DNA from: Diphasiastrum complanatum | Taxonomy: Eukaryota > Streptophyta > Lycopodiopsida > Lycopodiales > Lycopodiaceae | Reading direction: 5' to 3' | Length of the DNA stretch: 64,000 bases | NCBI GenBank assembly: GCA_029204225.1 | Contig: CM055113.1 | Location: 65,001-129,000 of the forward strand | Shown: piece by piece, positions 48,501 through 57,500 of the stretch | How the letters are laid out: the number at the start of each line of letters is the position of its first letter | How positions within the stretch are numbered: position 1 is the first letter of the stretch | The notes under the pieces: generated by a model | What the model was told of the DNA's origin: nothing | Database searches by the model: none | The model's input: only the letters and a program-made list of their open reading frames with translations | Translations under genes and position numbers: made by a program

Positions 48501-51500
48501 CCACGTAGTGCCTTAATCCAGATTTTGAATTTATCCATTAAGCATTCTAGTAATTGCACTGCTACCATGTGTAAATATTCAATAGTACGTCAATGTATAG
48601 GTTAATCCACAAATCAGATGATGAATCGAGCAGACATTTAATCAAAGCGCAATGACGATCCTCCTCTCTGTTTCCAGAGTATTGTCTCAGGAAGATCGCG
48701 CATCTGTATGCGTTCAGACTATACACATATTTTCGACTCAATTGAATCGTTTCCAATACACAGAGTCGTGTCAGTGTCGTGTCGATTGCTTTCTTTCCTA
48801 TTTTGTCTGATTTGTTACACGCAGATTACATAATTTGTAGATTGAATCGTTCTTGTGATTGATAGTTAGTGTTGATTATGATGCTCTTATTTTGACTTGC
48901 TTGCTTGATTTATTCACTCTTCCGCTTCGCATCTTATTGAATTTGTGCATGTCTATGGAATTGATTATATCGATCCTTGCGACTTCGAAGCTCAGATCAA
49001 GTAGAACTGTTGTCGATCATATTCACAGTAGTTCAAATATGGTAGACGTAGATTCATGCATTGAGGAATTGTCGCGTTCAGCAGACCTTCCATGTGACAA
49101 AGTCAGCCACAACTTGTTTCGGATCATCAAAACTTTGCTGCTCAACCTCCGTCCATTATTTCCACTTATTTTTCTGTAACATATCGGTCAATGTGCGAAT
49201 ATTTCTTCACACCTTTACAATAAAATACAGCTATTTATCCATCTGCTGACACTATAAATCCCAAATATGCAATTTTCGTTTTAATACTTTGCTCTTTTTA
49301 TCATCAGCAAATAATATGTTGTTCCTCAAATTTGACAACACTGTTGGTGATAATTTTTATATTCAATGGGTTGGAAAATACCCTCAAGACATTATTCAGT
49401 AGTAAAAAATCCACAAAAATCCCTCCTTGAATAAGCACTATAGAAATAGCATTCAATCTCCTGCAAGGAACTTTTCTTTTATAGCTTTTGGAACATTTCC
49501 AAAATCAAAGTGATGATAGTAAGTTAATTTTGTGAACTGGAGCTAATAACCTCCAAAATCGAAGTGATGATAGCAAGTTAATTTTGTGAATTGGAGCTAA
49601 TAACCTATGCCGATCTACTGAGCTCATGTGCTTTAATGTTTACTTTACAGTCTACTCACAAAAAAGAAACAACATTTCCATCTTCAAAAAATTTCCAGCT
49701 ATTTTGTATCTTCTAGATATTTCACCTCAATACACAAATACATAACAATCAATCAGATACTAGCTTAACTATTTGAGATACTATGGCTTTTCACAAGCAC
49801 CAACAATAATAAAATTGTGTGAATAAACACATTCATCATTGAATATTTGATGCTATTCATTGTCTCATGCAAGGAACGAAGCCTTATAGGCACTTCATTG
49901 GCTTGAGCAAAGACAATAGTTAATATGGTTGAGTTGCACTTGCCTTATCATAGCAATAAACACTTACTTAAATTTGTTCTACTTAGTTAAGCTTTTGACG
50001 TAAGCCAATCTACTTTATACGAGTATATGATGATAATTATTGGATTTTTGAGAGTATCATACCACAAAAGAATGTACAGCTGCAGGGAGAGGTCGGTCCA
50101 CTAAACGCAACCATCGCAACCATTTTTGAATCATGGACCAATCATTGCTACAGAATAGAAAGCCAAAAAGTAAGACTTTGAGCACAACTTATCAAATTAA
50201 AAGAACATTTGAGTCAACAAGAAATGATGAAATAAATATTCGGTCAATAACAAAAAGCGGTGGCTTAGTCAATTGCATAGGGAGCACGAAAACCCTACAC
50301 AGCTTATCTATCCAAAATTTCTTGCGAATTAGCCCAACTTACAAAACTCAACACTAAGATGTGGCCATTAACAAACATAAAAGAAAGCTCTCTCAAGCTC
50401 ATATGTCAAAAACCTCAAGCACCTTCAATGGGCAAGCAACTACATTATGATTTGTCTTAGGACCAAATTGAAAGTCATGGCTATGACAAATTAGGCATCC
50501 GTTTGTTGGCAGTACAATTGTTTTATCTAAGCCAAATTGTTGATTCTAAATAAGCTTTTACGATAGTTTGGAGTATCATATCCAAATCAATAATACCCAT
50601 GTGGAGGCCTAGTTTGGATCATAAGAGAATATGAATGGTAATAGGTTCCTAAAAAAGAGTATTCTTCTCTTTCCTGTAGCCTCTCTATGTTCCCAGCTCC
50701 ATTCATGAGTAGATTGTACTTTCTCATTGGTTTCCTTGACCACTTCTAGTAATTTATCTTCTCATATTTTAGACAAGAAAAAAATGTCTAGCCTTTTTGC
50801 AACTTTAGTCAGATCATGCCTTTTTCTACTGTCCAACAATTAGACTAAGCTTTATGCTCTATGCAGCTCCATAGATTGCTTCCTACTTATTACTATTGGC
50901 TGCTTCCAAGAAGTTTCTCAACAGTTGTTTCCTTCCATGAAGCTTTCCCTCTGAATTCTTCTGACCTTCTTTCTATTATGGACTCGTCCTCCCCAAACCC
51001 TACTAGTTGTTCTAATTAGCATCCCTCTAGAGACTAGGCTAGTTACCATTAATGGCATGTCCTTATGGGACCCAAGTACCCTAATTTTGCGCTTATCTCT
51101 AGAAGGTTCCATTAAGGGCCTCTAGATAGTATATATAGGCTATCATTTGGTCACTAAATAGATTATTGTATTGCTTCTCTTCTAAAAATTATTGCATGGG
51201 TTCTTCATGGGAGATCTCTTGTCTATGCTTAGCTACTGCTTGTTGTAGCCAATATTGTGAGGGTGAAATAGAAATTGTACTTGAGACTTGTTCAGATGAC
51301 ATTCCACAGGCGACATATGCTCAGTGGTTCGATAGGTTGTGATCAGGTTGTGTCCTCTCCAGCTCTACTTTCTACATCTCTGATTGGGATATGTGCTATT
51401 GATGCTTTTACGATTCATTCAATATTTCTGCAACCATTTTCAAAGGATAATTCTTAGATGGTAGTTGTTGTTTACTTTGAAATTTTTTGATGAGGTTCTT

Positions 51501-54500
51501 CTAGATGAGTGCCCATTTATTCTTCAGTATCCTTGTGCTTTCATCGATGAGTCTCTTGTAGCTATCAAAATCATCCACCACTACGAACTTTTACAAAACA
51601 ACTCATGGATTTGTAGCCATTGAGTTTATTTTACTGGGAGATCCCGCCACCATTGACAAAGCTTTGTCCTTCAAAAAGTATAATACGGACGCAATTCGCT
51701 TATCTTTTGGCATATCTGAAGCTCAAAGTAGCATGACCGTTTATTTAACCAATCATCGACCACCTTCAATATCTTATCCTTAAGCTCACCCAAAAGAAAT
51801 TTGGATTGGTTAGACAAGTTGCTGGTGGTAACTAACTGCAATTGAAGATATAACTACTGGATTTGGGAAACCCACATCTGATTTTGAGCTTGTCATTCAA
51901 CAAAACTTGCTGCATCTGTCGAAACAATAATGCATAGTTCAGAAGAGTTATCACATGCCTGAGTATCAACCATAGCGTATTGTAAATTGCATACAATAGA
52001 AGTAACCAGCACAGATGACACTTAGCAAAGTGTATTAAAGACCAAAACTGACAATTTCTAGTATTTTAAAGGACCAACAATATTGATAAATGAACAACCA
52101 CACACTATCAATAGCATCTCTGTAGCTAGTAAAATGGTTCCGTAGAACCCCCTATATCATGCAATAAGTAAAATAGTGATAAAATTAGCAATGTCAATGC
52201 TCAAACTTAGCAATACTGGCTAATTTACCCAATATAGATATGAATTTTTCAATAACAGCAAAAAAAAGCAATGAACCTCTTTGCTTACCATCTTCCCGTT
52301 ATTAGGCCATTTGCCATGAATAATGAGCGCATGGACTCACGAGAGTATAAACTCACTAGAACTGACTGTAGCTAGAGACAATATCAATCAGTTACGGACT
52401 ACAGGATACAGGCCTATTGGGCTACTCTGCATATATTCCGCAGGCCTCTTCACATTTACTGTTGGTTATGTATATTTCTGGTTACGCATTATATATTAGT
52501 CATGTACAGGCCCCAGAGCCTTTTTATATGCTTATGACCCGCACTGGGTCCTTTTTTATGACATTGACTGGCCTTGGGCCCTTATTATATGCTTATATGT
52601 GGAGTGGGGGCCCGTAGGAGGGCACACTATTTTCCCTCCACATTTTGCCTCCCTTTACTTTTGAATTCCTATTTTAGGGTTCATTGGTAGGGTATATTTT
52701 ATAGGGGCATTTGTACACTCATTTTACAGATTATTGATTGCTTTTGCTTGGGCTCTTTGTGGGAGAACCTATTGTCTTGTCTATTGCTTGTAGGGCTTTA
52801 GTCTATTGCTGTCTTTTATGCTTCATTGATTCAACACCTGAGATTTTGATCATAACTTGGTATCAGAGCACTTTCCTGATTGCTGAATTTCAGATCTGAT
52901 TTTCTGATTGGGTGCCCAATTTCCTTGCTGATTTTTCTCTCTTTGCTGAGGGCTTTCGTCTCTTTGCTTCAGCAACATTCAGCACAGTTTGGAGGAGGAC
53001 CAACTCCCATCAGAGCATTTTCCTTGGTGGAGCCTTAGCAGATAGTTAGCGGAAGTACTTCCGCTATATTTGGCAGCCTGAAAAAAAAAAAAAATTTGGG
53101 CAGATTATTTCCGGCGCCCAAGTTCCAAATCCTTTTCTCTCTTTTTTTTGAATCCTCCATTTGATTCAGGGAGAGGATTCCCAGCCATCTTTTCAGCATT
53201 GATTGGAGGCTGTCCAGCGCCCTACTTCATCACATTTTTCAGCCATTGTTCCAGCAGAGTTTCAGCCATATTTCAGTTTTGATTGGAGGCTGTCCATCAC
53301 CCTATTTCATCACGTTTTTCACAGATTTCCAGCCATATTTTCAGCATTGATTGGAGGTTGTCCAGCGCCCACTTTCATTCTCCTTGTGGTCACACTTTCC
53401 AGCCAGCTCTTCGCACACGCTTGGAGCTCTATCGAGAGGTATCTTTGCTGGTTTTTCCTTGCTTTTCAAACCTTCTCTTAACATTTGTCATTTCCTTTCT
53501 TGCTCTTAGTGTCGTTTGTGTACCTAAAGCATGTTTGGGGTGACGACAAAAGTCCGCTCCCTCCGATATTAAGCTTTTCTTACACTCTCTTCACTTCCTG
53601 CATTCCTTGACCATGGATACTTCCCCTACATCTTCTGAGCCTCGCATACCGTCTTCCACTTACCTTGACAAAGTACGGCATGAATTCCGAGATCATCTTA
53701 GGGAAGCCATGAGTGATGTACGCACTGATTTACGCCAGGAGTTACGAGAGACGTTCACTGCACTTTCTGCCCAGATTGCTACACTATCATTACAGTCCAG
53801 TGTCTCTCCAATATCTCCACCTATTCCCCCACAACATACATTTCCACCACCCGAGACTCCTTCATCTTCTGGTCCTTTGCCACAAGACTTTAAGGATAAG
53901 GTTCAGCTTACTGTGTATTCTGGGTCATCCGATGGGAATGAGCTCGACAATTGGTATTCTAAGCTTGAGACCTACTTCCTTATGTTTCCTAAGACTGACA
54001 TTCAGCGGATACATTTGGCTGCTTTACATTTGGAGGGCCGTGCTGCTACTTGGTGGCGCATGTTTTGCCAGACGGCTTCACACCCTGGCCTTGCTAGTTG
54101 GACAGAGTTTATGACAGCAATCCGCCTAGCGATGATTGATCCTCGGTGGCTTATTCGACAGTGCGACATCTTTCGCAGTTTATCTCACACTGGTGACTTG
54201 GCTGCTTATACGACACGGTTTACAGAGCTTTCCTATCTATTCCCAGATATTTCTACATTGGAGCTCATCTCTCGCTACGTTGCTGGTCTACGAGGCGCAC
54301 TCAGGTATGATGTTTCTTCTTTTTTTCCACTCACTCTTTCTCATGCCATCTCCCTTGCTACCGCACTGCAGCACAAGTACTCTCCCATCTCTTCCTCTGT
54401 TTCTCGTCCTTCACGTCCTATTTTTTCCTCTCCATCCTCTGCTAGTCCCACATCTGTCAGTTCACCTTCGTCCACTCTTCCTTCTGCACCACGTCCTCCT

Positions 54501-57500
54501 TTTTCTCCTCGTCCTATTTTTGTTCGTCGCTACTCACAACCTGAGATGTCTGAGATCCATGAGAAGCGCTTATGTTTCAACTATAAGAGTCCTGATCATA
54601 TCGCCCGTGAATGCCGATAGCCTGCCACTGCCACTGCCGTCTATTTCCATGATGCTGACACACCTGATGATAGTCTTGATTCTGCCATATGCTTTCATAT
54701 TCTTGATGATGACCCACCTATTGATCAGTTTGCCACACCCACTGAGCCTGTTCCTAATCCCCCTGATCTAGTTGTATGCCATGCTCAGCTTGCTTATGCT
54801 ACTTGGGCCGGTAAGCCGGGTCCACACCATATCCGTCTTCGCGTATGTATCACTGGTCGTGAGTTTATTGCCCTTGTTGACACGGGTAGCACTCACTCGT
54901 TTCTCAGCAATCATATTACTACACGCATTCGTGCTATGCCAGTCACTACGCCTCATCCCCTGCATGTTGAGGTTGCCAGCGCACACTCTTTTCCTAGCAC
55001 GCAGATGTATCAGCAGCTTTCATATCGGATTGGAGACTTCCTTGGTCAGGCAGATTTTCATATTGTTCCACTTACACGGTACGATCTTATCCTCGGTGCT
55101 GATTGGTTTGCATCCCTTGGTGCGGTTACAGTAGAACTCTAGCAGCAGACATTGACATTCTCTCATGATAGTACTCAGCATATATTTTCTGGTATTGATT
55201 CTTGGCAGGACTATCAGCTTATTTTCGGGAAGCAGTTCATACGGAGCCTCCCCAAGGCCCACTGTGCGCCTATTCTTTATGTTCAGCCAGTTCAGCCTAT
55301 TGCGGATGCACCACCTTTGCCACAGGTATTTTCTGAACTGTTGCGTGAATTTGAGCATGTTTTTAGAGAGCCGACTCAGTTACCACCTTTATGAGATGTC
55401 AACCACCATATAGACCTTGTTTCCTCTGCATCACCTCCTTCTCGTCCTCCTTTTCGTATGTCTATTGTTGAGCGCGAGGAAGTCCAGTGTCAGGTGTCTA
55501 ATTTATTACGTCAAGGCCTTATTGTTCCTAGCCACAGTCCTTTTGGTGCTCCTGTTTTACTTGTTGATAAGAAGGATGGTACTAAACGTCTATGTATTGA
55601 TTATTGTGCTTTAAATAAACTTACTATCTGTAATCAGTACCCTATCCCTCATATGGATGACCTGTTTGACCAGTTAGGCCAAGCCAAGATCTTTTCTAAA
55701 CTTGACCTTCGTTCCGGTTATCACCAGATTCGTATGCATCCTCCTGATGAGCACAAGACAACTTTCCGTACCCACTTTGGTCTGTATGAGTTTCCTGTCC
55801 TTCCTTTTGGTGTTACCAATGGCCCGCCCACTTTTCAGAATGTCATGAATAACATCTTTCGTCCTCTGCTTGGAAAGTGTGTCATTGTTTATTTTGACGA
55901 TATTCTCATTTATAGCACCACTCTCTCTCTTCATGTTCAGCACGTTCGTTTGGTTTTTGTTTTGTTAGTTACTCATCATGTATATGCTAAACGTTCTAAA
56001 TGTTCTTTTGCTATTGTACAAATCGAGTTTTTGGGCTTCTTTGTTACTAATGGTACTGTTCGTCTCAACCCTCGTAAGGTCCGTTCTATTCTTTCATGGC
56101 CTGTGCCTGCTGATGTTCATAATGTTCGTATGTTTCTTGGTCTTGCTATCCATCTTCGTAAACCAGTTGCTCATTTTGCCACTCTTGCATCTCCTTTGCA
56201 TTTTTTTTTGAAAAAGGAAACTTCGTTTGCTTGGACTCCCGCATGTCAGTCAGCTTTTGATACTTTGAAGGTTAAGCTTACCACTACCCCTGTTTTATGT
56301 CTTCCAGATTTTTCCCAACGTTTTGCTGTTGAGACTGATGCTAGTTCCACAGGATTAGGTGCTTTGTTACGTCAGCGTCAGTGTGTTATTGCATATGAAT
56401 CCCGTCGTCTTCGTTCGTATGAGTAGCGCTATTCCACTCATGAGAAAGAGTTGCTTGCTATCATTTTTGCTTTAAAGAAGTGGCGTCATTATCTGTATCG
56501 TGTTCCGTTTGATGTTTTTACTGATCACCGGTCACTTCGTTATTTGTATACACAAAAGGATCTTAGTGATCGTCAGTACCGTTGGCTTCAGTTTTTACAG
56601 TCCTTTCATTTTGATATTCATTATAAGCCTGGTAAAAGTAACGCTGTTGCTGATGCTTTGTCTCGTTTACCTGCTCTTACTTACAGTCTTGTTACGTCTC
56701 CCCACTCTTGGTATGATGATCTTCCTCGGGCTTATGCTGCATGACCTTCTATTTTGAGCAAAGTTTGGTCCATTTTCCTTCTATATGGAGATCTACTTGG
56801 AAATCTTCTAGAAGTCAAAATTCGCCTACTTTAGCTTATTCCACACGTGACTATGTTCGGCGATATTGGATCAATATCCATGGAGGTGGAAAACTAGTGC
56901 AGACTTTCATGATGTTATGTCGTCTGCCTCTCGTCCTTCCTCTCAACCTCACCGGGTTTATTCCATTGTTAATCATCGTTTGTTTCACTATGGTTCGTTA
57001 TGTATTCCCAGCACTCTCGACATACGTCCACAGCTCCTTCTTGATGCCCATTCCTCTCTTGTTGGTGGCCATTTTGTTTTTCAGAAGTCCTTGTTCCGTT
57101 TGAAAGAACATTTTTATTGGCCTTCCATGAAGCGTGAGCTTTCCCACCTTATTCATACTTGTGATTTTTGCCTTCTAACAAGTATTCCCGTGAAAAACCT
57201 GGCGGTCTCCTTCAAAGTTGGCCTATTCCTTCCCGCCAGTGGACTGATATATCTATGGACTTCATTTTGGGTCTTCCCCGTACTCAGCGTGGTCATGACT
57301 CTTGTTTGGTGGTAGTTGATAGGTTTTCTAAACAAGCTCATTTCATACCAGTCAGACGTACTAGTGTGGTCGTATATTTATTTCTGAGATTTTCCGCTTA
57401 CATGGTCTCCCACGATCTATACTTACTGATCGGGATACCAAGTTTACATCAGGTTTTTGGACAGAGCTTATGCGTATCTTGGATGTTAGGATACTTATGG

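Larger units (their letters stand above)
41262..49099 (+). mobile_element. copia retrotransposon with nested insertions
   Basis: The 5' LTR (41262-42227) and 3' LTR (48116-49099) both start TGTTGGATTCCTATC. A PBS abuts the 5' LTR and AAAGGGGG forms the polypurine tract. The gene order gag, protease, integrase, RT, RNase H fits copia. It is broken by frameshifts, stops, deletions and two insertions. No matching target duplication was found at the outer ends (AGCAA versus AAGTC). It lies wholly within the intron between host exons b and c, on the opposite strand to the host gene. Confidence 0.9.

Noticed and set aside
51540-51860. Gag-like phrases on the minus strand
   Set aside because: Only short pieces across several frames and no knuckle or flanking LTR. 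Not enough to annotate.
54136-54771. 211-codon frame overlapping gypsy gag
   Set aside because: It lies in another frame of gag/protease and encodes a Leu/Ser-rich run typical of a pyrimidine-rich shadow. Gag motifs are in the other frame.
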